A stretch of DNA of 64,000 nt from a bacterium. GTDB taxonomy: Bacteria > Patescibacteriota > Gracilibacteria > UBA4473. The notes beneath the pieces were generated by a model. The model was not told the DNA's origin and did no database searches. It worked only from the letters and a program-made list of their open reading frames with translations. The stretch covers positions 276,942 to 340,941 of the forward strand of contig JAACPJ010000002.1 of assembly GCA_009995455.1 (NCBI GenBank). Reading direction: 5' to 3'. The translations under genes were made by a program, and so were the position numbers. Of the stretch, positions 23,201 through 30,634 are shown piece by piece (positions within the stretch are counted from its first letter, which is position 1; the number at the start of each line of letters is the position of its first letter).

Positions 23201-23700
23201 ATCCAAATCCCGCACCAGGCCCAAACCCACAACCACCAGCCCCGAACCCAAATCCAGCACCAGGCCCCAATCCTCAACCGCCAGCACCAAATCCAAACCC
23301 ACAACCAGCCCCTAGGCCAAATCCTGCCCCCGCGCCAAACGTAGGGCCAAGCGTACCAGGCGGAAACTACCATTTTAACAGCCCTCAAATCAAACCGTTA
23401 GTGACGGGAAATGAGAATTTAAGATTTGGCAGACTGGCGCCAAACACCGACTACAACTTTGGTGGTGGAGCGGGAAAAAGAATGGAAATGTATCAACAAT
23501 CGGTGCGAACCAATATTGCGATTGATATTCCCGCGACGCAAAATGGGGTTATGCAAGTCTTTGATAGAAGTACGATCCCCAACTCGACGATTGCTATCAC
23601 TCCAGGCACCTCGCAGACCGTCAGTGTGAATGGAGTTTCTACGACCATAACCAACCAAAGTCATTTAGCGGTGGGGCAGTTTAGTATCCGTCGAGCGTAA
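20221..23700 (+). CDS. Large multidomain protein with SH3-like and Pro/Asn-rich regions
   Basis: I do not recognise this protein as a whole. About residues 60-150 look like a bacterial SH3 domain (SLRVNTFHGTNLRLRSDSG, then VWFKVTTSSGQTGWASAEYL), a fold that often binds cell wall. A Thr/Pro-rich linker (about 155-205) and a long helical part (about 220-560) follow. Next is a Gly/Ala-rich hydrophobic region (about 560-700) that could insert in a membrane, then beta-rich segments, a Pro/Asn-rich linker (about 985-1040) and a C-terminal beta-rich domain. No signal peptide is visible. The start is the ATG at 20221, about 17 bases after the predicted transcript start. It opens the block inserted between ntpA and ntpF. 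Confidence 0.6.
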   Translation: MKILLQHYAIPESKFKYLRSGGDSPDNVNRSTDVLLTSDMAEDIENLMTRVGLDALKNAVRPSLRVNTFHGTNLRLRSDSGSVVGHLADNASVTFAGDIRLTRDANGQVPIGDTDGVGGLVNPHVWFKVTTSSGQTGWASAEYLEGSIAAISEPEPTPAPTEAPEECENCVPDNTEPVFPPNNSVPVVPVLPITPTAPTVPTNVLTANLFGSPFRTNTEVQGEYNAPAGPLGISNATRTEVISYVDDETTEALDSLGTIDVSTLTPTEVTAIQNQLATLSADPQAFEDFMNANPRLTPLLDGYVEAQSDQLQLEMFATYLQVTGVNNEEMSVMLPPLAQYMTENGLDLNTALNASGIPTTHPFAAVQNRLKQFNTGFQTHAAFGRTSPTGTDRLLQLEGARADQVLEMARLARTNANDNLGLFSANEEANDMFATAEQLYQELLLPEAANATASAAIEAEILEAQNAIRSEITLEEVLRALQDQGVDANDISDPRVVAAHQNAIDQAVGKTRLNMLISEGVLNASDPNIGPIIAEYKDMMGIDAGFFDFDWADQTKYTIAEEAIITAAIGVATMGTGLVVGGIARAGSVAIRGTGLLARGSRASIRGVGYVSGAQTGYAASFAGLTEGDYADNFNDAFWDENVLLANALGMGMGRLLATGRAATLMQGGSTISTVGRTAGVVGGASAVETAAFAGVDVTDPNWGRQFFMAAVMNSVGVRGRNLPEGIETRVTGAVSPYGPRIQSGLRQTAATLRNGGQKTVARAGALARGASNRLPNAQALTNRARQAVIRPRVNLSNNLNHTLSDFGVGQTNRYTGLRAGDTFEVDLGAGNKLTATLDPSGTIRINNPAGGYGADILPNSTPGRTTNIPGSREYFEIQNRGNGNFDIIRQNTPIVPLRRGNRESVPMGQSVAYELRAGETRLHGSKIQVSRFGNITIDGTPIANRQRNIAHTFADGTVVRLNTDIRSYDPRKTILEIEGVTPGRAPAPNPNPNPNPAPGPNPQPPAPNPNPAPGPNPQPPAPNPNPQPAPRPNPAPAPNVGPSVPGGNYHFNSPQIKPLVTGNENLRFGRLAPNTDYNFGGGAGKRMEMYQQSVRTNIAIDIPATQNGVMQVFDRSTIPNSTIAITPGTSQTVSVNGVSTTITNQSHLAVGQFSIRRA
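23187..23340 (+). repeat. Pro/Asn-rich coding repeat
   Basis: Within the large SH3-like gene, codons for Pro-Asn and Pro-Ala alternate, with a 15-residue unit beginning PNPAPGPNPQPPA seen twice. It is a typical flexible extracellular-style linker and is coding, not a CRISPR. Confidence 0.7.
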
Positions 23701-23742
23701 ATTAAGCTAGAGCTAAATTAGGATTTCAGAAACAAATAAAAT

Positions 23743-23771
23743 TTGACATAAATAAGTAATTGTTTTATTTG
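23743..23771 (+). promoter_or_regulatory. Possible promoter of the 23795 gene
   Basis: Perfect TTGACA (23743-23748), 17 bases, then a weak -10 TATTTG (23766-23771). A leader of about 17 bases is predicted. Confidence 0.5.
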
Positions 23772-23794
23772 TTCTTTGAAGTTAATTAAATTTT

Positions 23795-24334
23795 ATGAGT
23801 CGATTAAAACTGGCCGCTGCTGTTGGACTAGGGGTACTAGCTGCCGATTACATAGAAGGGCCAAACACCCGTGGCGGGTGGAAAATCGACGCTTTTGGTT
23901 TGTTTTCAGATAGAGCCTTAAGTGTTGTTGCAAACCCAGAATATCAAACGTTCCAAGGGCAAACCCAAATTTATCGTAAAACTAATGGTACTCGAAGCGT
24001 GGCCGATGATGAGTGGTGTTTAGATCACGTAGAAATAGAAGGCCAAACGATCCCTTTTGATTTAAATAGTGGTGATTCATTGCAAGTCGAAAGTGATGGC
24101 GCTGGAAACCAAGTTTTTCGAATAGGCGTTCGCTACCAAGGCAAAAGATTTTATGCCTTAGTGACGATCCCAAATACTGATAGAAACGGTGATGGAATAC
24201 CAGACCAACATATTACTGAAGCGGGCGCTTACACCGAATCAACCACTTTTTACGAGCAAGTTCAAAACCATATTCATCAAATTCCAGGGACAGATGTAAT
24301 TGATATTGCAGGCCGCAGAGTTCGACTCCCTTAA
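23795..24334 (+). CDS. Unknown protein with short N-terminal hydrophobic segment
   Basis: I do not recognise this gene. Of its 179 residues, about 4-20 are Ala/Leu/Val-rich (LKLAAAVGLGVLAADYI) and may form a short membrane segment or a weak signal. The rest is beta-rich, with the calcium-loop-like DRNGDGIPDQH (about residues 130-140) typical of thrombospondin-type-3 or dockerin-like loops, and a lone Cys near CLDHVEIEG. It lies between the two largest genes and ends just before a strong terminator, so it may be transcribed from its own weak promoter and by read-through from the upstream gene. Confidence 0.55.
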   Translation: MSRLKLAAAVGLGVLAADYIEGPNTRGGWKIDAFGLFSDRALSVVANPEYQTFQGQTQIYRKTNGTRSVADDEWCLDHVEIEGQTIPFDLNSGDSLQVESDGAGNQVFRIGVRYQGKRFYALVTIPNTDRNGDGIPDQHITEAGAYTESTTFYEQVQNHIHQIPGTDVIDIAGRRVRLP

Positions 24335-24362
24335 ACGGCTCAAATTGAAAATTAAAAACAAG

Positions 24363-24394
24363 CAACTACGCCCTGCTGGCGTAGTTGTTTTTTT
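24363..24394 (+). terminator. Strong terminator of the 20221-24334 genes
   Basis: CAACTACGCC-CTGCT-GGCGTAGTTG, a perfect ten-base stem, followed by seven T. The 3' arm and T tract also supply the -35 of the next promoter. Confidence 0.9.
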
Positions 24395-24413
24395 GTGTAA
24401 AACCTGGTATAAT
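24385..24413 (+). promoter_or_regulatory. Promoter of the 24436 gene, overlapping a terminator
   Basis: TTGTTT (24385-24390), 17 bases, TGG then TATAAT (24408-24413). Downstream, TTTTACGTAAAA is a perfect palindrome just before the ATG, as in the 20221 leader. Confidence 0.75.
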
Positions 24414-24435
24414 AATCAGATTTTTACGTAAAATA

Positions 24436-26754
24436 ATGGCTGAACTAAAGCAACATGCCCATGTCGAGCAAATCAATCAGCTGGATGAAAAATTCCAGTC
24501 TGAGCAGCATTTAGATTCGAAAGAACATTTAAAACGCGTTGCAAATGCGGCTAAAGCCGAGGTTAACAAAGTGAACCCCGATGGTTTAACCGATTGGTTT
24601 GCGCCCGACAACGCTGACGCAGCCGTCAGTGCTCCGTTACGCTTAGATGTGTGGAATTCAACGGCTAAATCAAAGAGTTTAGATATAATGCGCAGCACAC
24701 GCACGCAAGTTTTGGCAGTACTGGAAAATGCGGGTGTCAGTTTTGAAAACAGTTTATCGGATGAAGCCTATGCCCCAAATCTAGAACGTTTAGCCTGGCA
24801 AGACGCCAAGTATGACACACTGGATATGATTGAAAACACTCATCAACTAGGACTTAGTTCTTACGCGGTCGCTAGTGGCTATGAAACCTTTTTAGTAGAA
24901 GCGAAAAACAAAACCGACAAAGAGTGGAATAAACAGAAAAAAGAAAACCAAGAAGCCATTGATAAAATGGGTTGGTGGCGGAGAAACGTCTATTACTGGA
25001 AAGACCCAAGTAAAGAAGTGATAAAGTTTAACACTGAAGTCGAAGCGCAAATTGCCGAAATGTATGCGGGACTTGAAAGCCAAACCAAAAAAGTTAAAGA
25101 GAACGCCAAAGACCGAGTCGATAACATGGCTGAACGCGTTGAAGCCATATGGGAAAGCACTATTGACCCTGATGAAAAAGAAGAACTATGGGAAGAAATT
25201 AAAGATACCGCTGGAGCGAGTAATTTGAGCACGCTTTCACTTAGTGCCTTTGGAATCACGGATGATCAAGACAAAATTGATTTTGCCGAAGCACTGATGC
25301 GGCTCGATTTTGTAAAACAAGGTTTAGGTCTTAGCCAGGCTTCAGAACATAAACACAATCAGCAAGAAGGCTTACTGAAAGATGCTTCTGAAATTGAAGC
25401 CGCAATCAGGCCTTTTGATTACGGCCGCTATGAAACTTTCGCTACAAGCCTAGAAGCCAGCGGCATTAAAGCCCAAGAAAATGTAAAAGTTTCAACCAGC
25501 GATTTAGTTAAAATTTTAATTGACGAACTGAGCGCCCAAGCCAAACCAATTGAAAGTTGGTTTAACGCTATTCCAGGAGCAAATTTAAACACCGATAGCA
25601 GTCGGCTAGCGGTGCTAATGCAGAATATGGCCGTTACCGATTTCCAAAGCTTTGAAGCCAAACAGGCTTACCTGAACTGGTATGCTGGCATGGATAACGA
25701 GACCAGTGGAGGGAATGCTAAATATGAATCAGCCAATGATGTTAACGAAGCCTATGGAAATTTAAGCCATTTAAGCCAAGGACCTCTTGGAAAAATTGAG
25801 AAGGTACTGACAAAGTATAAATCACTCAAAGTAGCTTCAAACAATCCGCTAGATAATTTAAGTAAATTCACAGATTTCAGAAATAAAGTTTTAGAGATTG
25901 CCACCGATGCTCGGGGTAAATTTAATGACTTTGAAGAAAAAAAATCAGAATTTGCGGCAGATGATAGACAAAGGCTGGAACAGCTTTGGGCAAAAACAAA
26001 TACTATTTTAAGCAAAGTAGCTGAATTAAGTAACACATGGAGAAAAGAAAAACTTGAATATGAGGATTGGAAAAAACTATTACGTGAAAAAGAAGATGAT
26101 CGTGATAGTGCTGAAAAAGATTTGAACAGAGTTGTCAGTGCTGGCCTTCATAAAGACACTATAAAAGTGCATTCAAATCAATATGAAGCAAGAAAATCAG
26201 AATTAGAATCGGTCAAAGCAAATAAAACCACTCAGACTGAATTTGATGATCTTCACATTCAGCTAGCCGACTTAGCCGCTTTGACCAACACTACTCGATT
26301 GCACCGAAATGTAACGCCGAATTCGGCACCAGCTGGAACTTTTGAGGACCGAATTAGAAGCCGAATCATGAAAGATTTCACCAAAGAAATTGAAGCGTCT
26401 TTCCTGCAAAGAATGGAACAGAATGATCAATTTGATTTGCTGATGCAGTGCAATGAAGGTTCGATAGTAGAAATTGACCACAAAATTGTAGCTGGGGTGC
26501 AATCCCTTAAATTTCCGCAACAACTTGATAGTCCAGTACATGGAGTGTTTAGAGTGGCTCGAAAAATCGAAGGCCAAGGGGTGCTGCTTGAAGACACTAC
26601 TTCAAGTGCCACCATTACCATTTTAGGCCCAACCGTTAAAGGTGGTGAACCGTACAAAAACGCGATTGTGGCCAACGCTGCCGGCGGAGCTGGCGGAACA
26701 ACTACCAGCGCTGGCGGCGCCAATGCCATTATCACCAATATGCAAATTCTATAA
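24436..26754 (+). CDS. Large coiled-coil protein, unknown function
   Basis: I do not recognise this protein. The 772 residues are mainly helical and charged, with coiled-coil-like stretches (about residues 165-270 and 475-620) and a smaller C-terminal beta domain (about 670-745), ending in a Gly/Ala-rich tail with GGAGG. No signal peptide, membrane helix or catalytic motif is evident, and cysteine is nearly absent. The start ATG at 24436 is chosen because the promoter puts the mRNA 5' end near 24420. It is followed after two bases by the 26757 gene, so the two form an operon. The shared promoter and leader design links it to the 20221 gene. Confidence 0.6.
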   Translation: MAELKQHAHVEQINQLDEKFQSEQHLDSKEHLKRVANAAKAEVNKVNPDGLTDWFAPDNADAAVSAPLRLDVWNSTAKSKSLDIMRSTRTQVLAVLENAGVSFENSLSDEAYAPNLERLAWQDAKYDTLDMIENTHQLGLSSYAVASGYETFLVEAKNKTDKEWNKQKKENQEAIDKMGWWRRNVYYWKDPSKEVIKFNTEVEAQIAEMYAGLESQTKKVKENAKDRVDNMAERVEAIWESTIDPDEKEELWEEIKDTAGASNLSTLSLSAFGITDDQDKIDFAEALMRLDFVKQGLGLSQASEHKHNQQEGLLKDASEIEAAIRPFDYGRYETFATSLEASGIKAQENVKVSTSDLVKILIDELSAQAKPIESWFNAIPGANLNTDSSRLAVLMQNMAVTDFQSFEAKQAYLNWYAGMDNETSGGNAKYESANDVNEAYGNLSHLSQGPLGKIEKVLTKYKSLKVASNNPLDNLSKFTDFRNKVLEIATDARGKFNDFEEKKSEFAADDRQRLEQLWAKTNTILSKVAELSNTWRKEKLEYEDWKKLLREKEDDRDSAEKDLNRVVSAGLHKDTIKVHSNQYEARKSELESVKANKTTQTEFDDLHIQLADLAALTNTTRLHRNVTPNSAPAGTFEDRIRSRIMKDFTKEIEASFLQRMEQNDQFDLLMQCNEGSIVEIDHKIVAGVQSLKFPQQLDSPVHGVFRVARKIEGQGVLLEDTTSSATITILGPTVKGGEPYKNAIVANAAGGAGGTTTSAGGANAIITNMQIL

Positions 26755-26756
26755 TC

Positions 26757-27182
26757 ATGAATCAAGAGGACACCGCTTTCGTAGAACTTTTACAATGGGT
26801 ATCGGTTCAAAAACACGTGCCACTTGAAGTTCGAAAAGATTTTATGGCGCACCAACTAAAGGTGGGTTACTTGGATGATAAAAGCCGGGCTTTCATTGAA
26901 CGACTGATGAAACAAACTGAAGCTAAACAGCAAAAATCGGAAACACAACTAGCCGAACTTGATAAAAAATTAATGACACTTGGGAAAGCTTCTTATAACG
27001 ACGAAACTGGTTTAAAACAGCGTGCCGTGCGTGATGCTGAAGCCTTGATTAACGATTTAGAAAATCACTTTGTATCCAGCTTTAAAACGCGAGAAACAGA
27101 ACTGGTAAACAACGCCCAATCAAGTCAAAATAGATCAGACGCAGACCAAATTGCCGCCCTAAAAGCCGGCCTTAATGCTTAA
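26757..27182 (+). CDS. Small helical protein, unknown function
   Basis: I do not recognise this gene. The 141 residues are charged and helical, without cysteine, membrane or signal segments. The middle forms a coiled-coil-like stretch (about residues 55-80). The region VPLEVRKDFMAHQLKVG followed by LDDKSRAF resembles in spacing the small protein at 7999, which likewise precedes an unknown Ala-rich protein. It begins two bases after the large coiled-coil gene and is likely translated from the same mRNA without a Shine-Dalgarno. Confidence 0.55.
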   Translation: MNQEDTAFVELLQWVSVQKHVPLEVRKDFMAHQLKVGYLDDKSRAFIERLMKQTEAKQQKSETQLAELDKKLMTLGKASYNDETGLKQRAVRDAEALINDLENHFVSSFKTRETELVNNAQSSQNRSDADQIAALKAGLNA

Positions 27183-27210
27183 TTGACTTTTTTGTAAAAA
27201 ATATTATAAA
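27183..27210 (+). promoter_or_regulatory. Leaderless promoter of the 27217 gene
   Basis: TTGACT (27183-27188), 16 bases, TATAAA (27205-27210). Six bases separate the -10 from the ATG at 27217. Confidence 0.65.
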
Positions 27211-27216
27211 TAATAC

Positions 27217-30174
27217 ATGAAATTTCTCACTCATAACTTTAGTAAAGAAAATCCTGCACGTTGGATTTTTATGAGTGCTCAAGAAAATCCTGAAGAGCCA
27301 GAATTAGTTGAGTCTGACTTAACAGGACCTGAAACTTCAGAGGGTAATTTTCAAGCGGGTGGATTTTTAAAAAATCTAAAACTTACACCCGCTAATGATA
27401 ACAATCCCATTTTGGATATGAACCAAGAAGGCGGAAGTGGAATCAATGCGGCTGACAATATGGACAATTTTAATCGTCGAATTAACGAGGTAATTAACCA
27501 AGGAACCGATGGCGCCATTGGAGCGGGAATTGGGGGCACTTATTTAGCCCGAATTTTTACCCCACCCGAATTTAAAGGTTATACCAACCTTTATTTACTC
27601 AATCCTTTCTTTGCAGCCCCCGCTACATTTGCCCCCGCCACCGTGATTACTAAACAGCTGCAACAAGGTTTTGATTCACTGGGTGACCCGGCCGAACTAT
27701 TAGGGGATTCCCCTCTCTTGAGTATTAAAATGGCGAAAGCCTTGGTAAAAAAAGAAGAAATAAACGCGGCCATTGAAGGCGCTAAAAGTGGTGGTGGGCA
27801 TTTTGATGATATGTCACTGACGAGCTTACAAATTTTAGAACAAGTAAATGATCGAGCTTTTTCGGTTGTAAATGAAACCAATGAATCAAGAGCGGCTGAA
27901 TTTTATGCCAAATCTGGACGTGATTTAGAAACCGGAGTCCGTGATGAAGACACTGGGGCTGTATGGTGGAAACGCGGAATTCGGAAATATCTAGGGCAAA
28001 ACTTTTTGTATCGAAAACGCGTGAGCTTTGCAAAAAACCGATACAAAGAAGGTTACGACGAAATTCGTTCTAATATTCGAAGTTTAAAACGAAGCAAAGA
28101 AGAAGCGGTGTTTGGTATGCAACAAGCCATTGACCAATTTTTAATTCCTCGAAAAGAGGAAGGGAGCGCTGACACAATTGGCTTAGATAACGGACGTAAA
28201 GTGCTGCACAAAATTATCAATCACCCAAATCAGTTTATTTCTAACCCCGATTCGTTTGGGGTTGATGGTGTAAGTGTAAAAGATATTTTTGGGCCGAACT
28301 ACAAAGTTTTAGATGTACTTGAAGCTTTGCGAGCGCCTAAATATGAATATTTGACCAATCAACCAGACGCACCAAATTATTTAGATTCCGCCATTCAAAC
28401 CGGGCAATGGCAGTTTAATCATTACAATTCACTACGAACTTTAAAGGGTATTCAAACGCGAGCCGAGGCCTTAAATGGTTTTAATAGCACGAGTGTCGAA
28501 CGCTTAGAGCAGTATTTAACGCAAAACTTTGAACCCAGTGGTAAACAAAGCATTAAAGATAATTTAGATAACCCAACCCCACTGGTCGGGCGACTGATCG
28601 AAGCCCTTGGTTCAGCGGGTGTAGAACTCAAAAGAGATTTGAAAAAAATTATCAACAACGGTGATATTTACACCAGTTCAACCGAAGTTTTTTGGCACCT
28701 ATTTAGTTTTTTAGGAGACGACAAAAACCTGGGCGCGCTTAAAGCTTTACCACCAGATTTACAAGGAGATCTTGCTGAGTTCTTTTTACAAAAAAGAACC
28801 CAACTAGAAAAAAATACTATCTCAGGTGGCATTGAAGAACGAGGTAGCCTGTTGTGGCGAGTTGAAGCTTTAAGACAAGGAAAAATTGTGGCTGAAAAAA
28901 CACAAGCTTTAGCGGCAGAACTGCCTGATTTAGCTAAAAAGTTAATCTCAACTGATAGTGGAGTCGCCCAAGAAGCCCTAAGAACCATTAAAACCTTAAC
29001 TGATAGTTATGGATTTTTCTTAGAGCTAATTGTGACTAAAGCAGATGAAAATGGGAATCTAGACAAAAAAGCAGTGGATACATTGTTAGCCGAAATCCCG
29101 GAATTTGAAAGTAGTGTGTTGAGTAATGTTATTGATTTATATCCTCGAATTAAAAGTTTAGAAGGGGTTTATGGTAGTTTACAAAGTGAAAGAAAAAAAC
29201 TTGAAGATCTAATTGACCAAAATCCTGAAAAAATTGCTAAGTTAGATGCAGAGTACCATAGAGTTTCAGAGCTATTTGAAAAAAATAAGGATTCTGGGTT
29301 AACAGGTGTTGGTACAGTATTAGATTTAAATAACTCAGGCGTTAACGGAAATAGTAGTGCCGGCGGTGGTGGAGATATTGAAACTTCATTTACGGCACAA
29401 CGTGTACGACTTAAAGAGCTAAATGATATATTATATGGTACTTCCGAAACACTGGACGGTGGGGCTTTTGGTAAAATCTCAAAAATTGAAAATTTCACTT
29501 TTGAAAATCTACCAGGTGACATTAGCGAAGGTTTAGCCCGTTTAGCTGAAATTAGCCAACGGAGCATCGACCGACGTTTAAAGGAAATGGGACTTGAATC
29601 AGATAAGGATATTGCCTCATTACTTGATGCAGATAAAAAACCACGACTTGATGTATTAGCCCGTAATGAGCTGTGGAACAACGCCAGTAAAAGTTTAACC
29701 GAGACTGGGAAAGCTTTAATTGGACACGATGCCCTGCAACAGTTTAAAAACATGAGCAAAACGGCTTACGTTGGCCTGCAAACGCTGACTTACGCCCCAG
29801 CGAACTACCAGAACCAAATCTCGGTCGCGACGCTTACACACCCAACTACACTTAAAGACGCGCTTTATGTACGAAAGTACAACGGTGGATATTTATACCA
29901 CACCGAAACCCAAGTAATTCTGGTTAATCCCCCAAGACATAATTCTGACGATCAACGAAACGTCGCTATTTGGAATAAAACCCCAGAAGAAATTGGCTTA
30001 GACAAAAAATTCACCCTTTCATATGGGCAACCGGACGAACTAGGAATTTTCTTAACCGCTAATCCAGAAAATTCTGCGGCCAGCCAGAATACCTTGTACG
30101 GCCCTGTACAACAAAAAGTGAACCGCTTACTCGCGGAGAACGATAACTTCGCTCCCACGAAGAAAGCCGCCTAA
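27217..30174 (+). CDS. Very large helical protein, unknown function
   Basis: I do not recognise this protein. The 985 residues are mostly helical and soluble-looking. A Gly/Ala-rich stretch (about 90-110) and a Pro/Ala-rich hydrophobic segment near FFAAPATFAPATV (about 128-142) could touch a membrane. Coiled-coil-like segments lie at about 655-705, a Gly-rich break at about 710-725, and a small beta-rich C-terminal domain (about 850-960). No catalytic motif is visible. The first ATG fits a leaderless start six bases from the -10. Met19 (27271) begins MSAQENPEE, like the N-terminus of the 8301 protein, and is a possible alternative. A strong terminator follows, and it is the last gene of the block inserted into the ATPase locus. 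Confidence 0.6.
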   Translation: MKFLTHNFSKENPARWIFMSAQENPEEPELVESDLTGPETSEGNFQAGGFLKNLKLTPANDNNPILDMNQEGGSGINAADNMDNFNRRINEVINQGTDGAIGAGIGGTYLARIFTPPEFKGYTNLYLLNPFFAAPATFAPATVITKQLQQGFDSLGDPAELLGDSPLLSIKMAKALVKKEEINAAIEGAKSGGGHFDDMSLTSLQILEQVNDRAFSVVNETNESRAAEFYAKSGRDLETGVRDEDTGAVWWKRGIRKYLGQNFLYRKRVSFAKNRYKEGYDEIRSNIRSLKRSKEEAVFGMQQAIDQFLIPRKEEGSADTIGLDNGRKVLHKIINHPNQFISNPDSFGVDGVSVKDIFGPNYKVLDVLEALRAPKYEYLTNQPDAPNYLDSAIQTGQWQFNHYNSLRTLKGIQTRAEALNGFNSTSVERLEQYLTQNFEPSGKQSIKDNLDNPTPLVGRLIEALGSAGVELKRDLKKIINNGDIYTSSTEVFWHLFSFLGDDKNLGALKALPPDLQGDLAEFFLQKRTQLEKNTISGGIEERGSLLWRVEALRQGKIVAEKTQALAAELPDLAKKLISTDSGVAQEALRTIKTLTDSYGFFLELIVTKADENGNLDKKAVDTLLAEIPEFESSVLSNVIDLYPRIKSLEGVYGSLQSERKKLEDLIDQNPEKIAKLDAEYHRVSELFEKNKDSGLTGVGTVLDLNNSGVNGNSSAGGGGDIETSFTAQRVRLKELNDILYGTSETLDGGAFGKISKIENFTFENLPGDISEGLARLAEISQRSIDRRLKEMGLESDKDIASLLDADKKPRLDVLARNELWNNASKSLTETGKALIGHDALQQFKNMSKTAYVGLQTLTYAPANYQNQISVATLTHPTTLKDALYVRKYNGGYLYHTETQVILVNPPRHNSDDQRNVAIWNKTPEEIGLDKKFTLSYGQPDELGIFLTANPENSAASQNTLYGPVQQKVNRLLAENDNFAPTKKAA

Positions 30175-30178
30175 ATAA

Positions 30179-30198
30179 AAAAGCCCTGACGGGCTTTT
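30179..30198. terminator. Bidirectional terminator between the inserted block and ntpF
   Basis: AAAAGCCC-TGAC-GGGCTTTT, eight base pairs with A and T tracts on both sides. It can end both the 27217 gene and the convergent ntpF transcript. Confidence 0.85.
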
Positions 30199-30247
30199 GT
30201 ATAAGTTTTAAGTTAATTTGCTTAGCCCAAAATACCACTCCCCTATC

Positions 30248-30263
30248 AGCCTTTACTAAGGCT
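30248..30263 (-). other. Hairpin downstream of ntpF
   Basis: AGCCTT-loop-AAGGCT, six base pairs, without a T tract. It may be an mRNA-stabilising 3' stem. Confidence 0.35.
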
Positions 30264-30278
30264 ATGGCCGATCTAAAT

Positions 30279-30632
30279 TTAGCCTAATATGTCTGAACCC
30301 ACCGCTCGCTCAACGATGCGTCGAAGTCTATTTCCAGCAAAATTATCATCCCCAGATCGAGGCGAAGGTACGGGAATAATAGCCGGTAAAGCTTTTCGAG
30401 AAAATCTCTCTGTTAAATCATCTGGAAACGACTTGTAAAAATCTTCTTCTACAAAGACTACCGCGTACACCGCGCTTTTGTTTTCGTCGTCTTTAGTGGC
30501 GACAAACAAGTCTTCTGTTTTGGTTCTGGCTGCATCGTTAGAAGATACCGCATAGGTTTCGGCTCCTAAAGCTTGATAAAGCTTTACTGAACTTACATTC
30601 CCAACGACGGCGAATTTATAAGTATCACTCAT
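30279..30632 (-). CDS. ntpF: V/A-type ATP synthase subunit F
   Basis: This central-stalk subunit contacts D and helps regulate the rotor. The protein has the family N-terminus YKFAVVGNVSSVKLYQALG and the beta-alpha pattern of a small Rossmann-like fold, and 117 residues is a usual length. Family members normally carry an N-terminal pattern close to VVGDEDTVLGFRLAG; here Asn-Val-Ser replaces Asp-Glu-Asp, so it is divergent. It starts two bases after ntpC, in the K-E-C-F transcript. Position in the operon supports the call strongly. Confidence 0.78.
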   Translation of the reverse strand: MSDTYKFAVVGNVSSVKLYQALGAETYAVSSNDAARTKTEDLFVATKDDENKSAVYAVVFVEEDFYKSFPDDLTERFSRKALPAIIPVPSPRSGDDNFAGNRLRRIVERAVGSDILG

Positions 30633-30634
30633 GC

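Noticed and set aside
23187..23340. CRISPR-like direct repeat
   Set aside because: The period is a coding Pro-Asn repeat in frame with the large gene, with no spacer structure.
22996..23664. Trp- or Arg-rich ORFs antisense to the Pro/Asn repeat
   Set aside because: They are complements of Pro/Asn codons and have no start signals.
20221..30174. Prophage or integrative element between ntpA and ntpF
   Set aside because: No integrase, terminase, capsid-like or transposase motif and no terminal repeat was seen. Host-style promoters argue for resident genes, though transfer long ago cannot be excluded.
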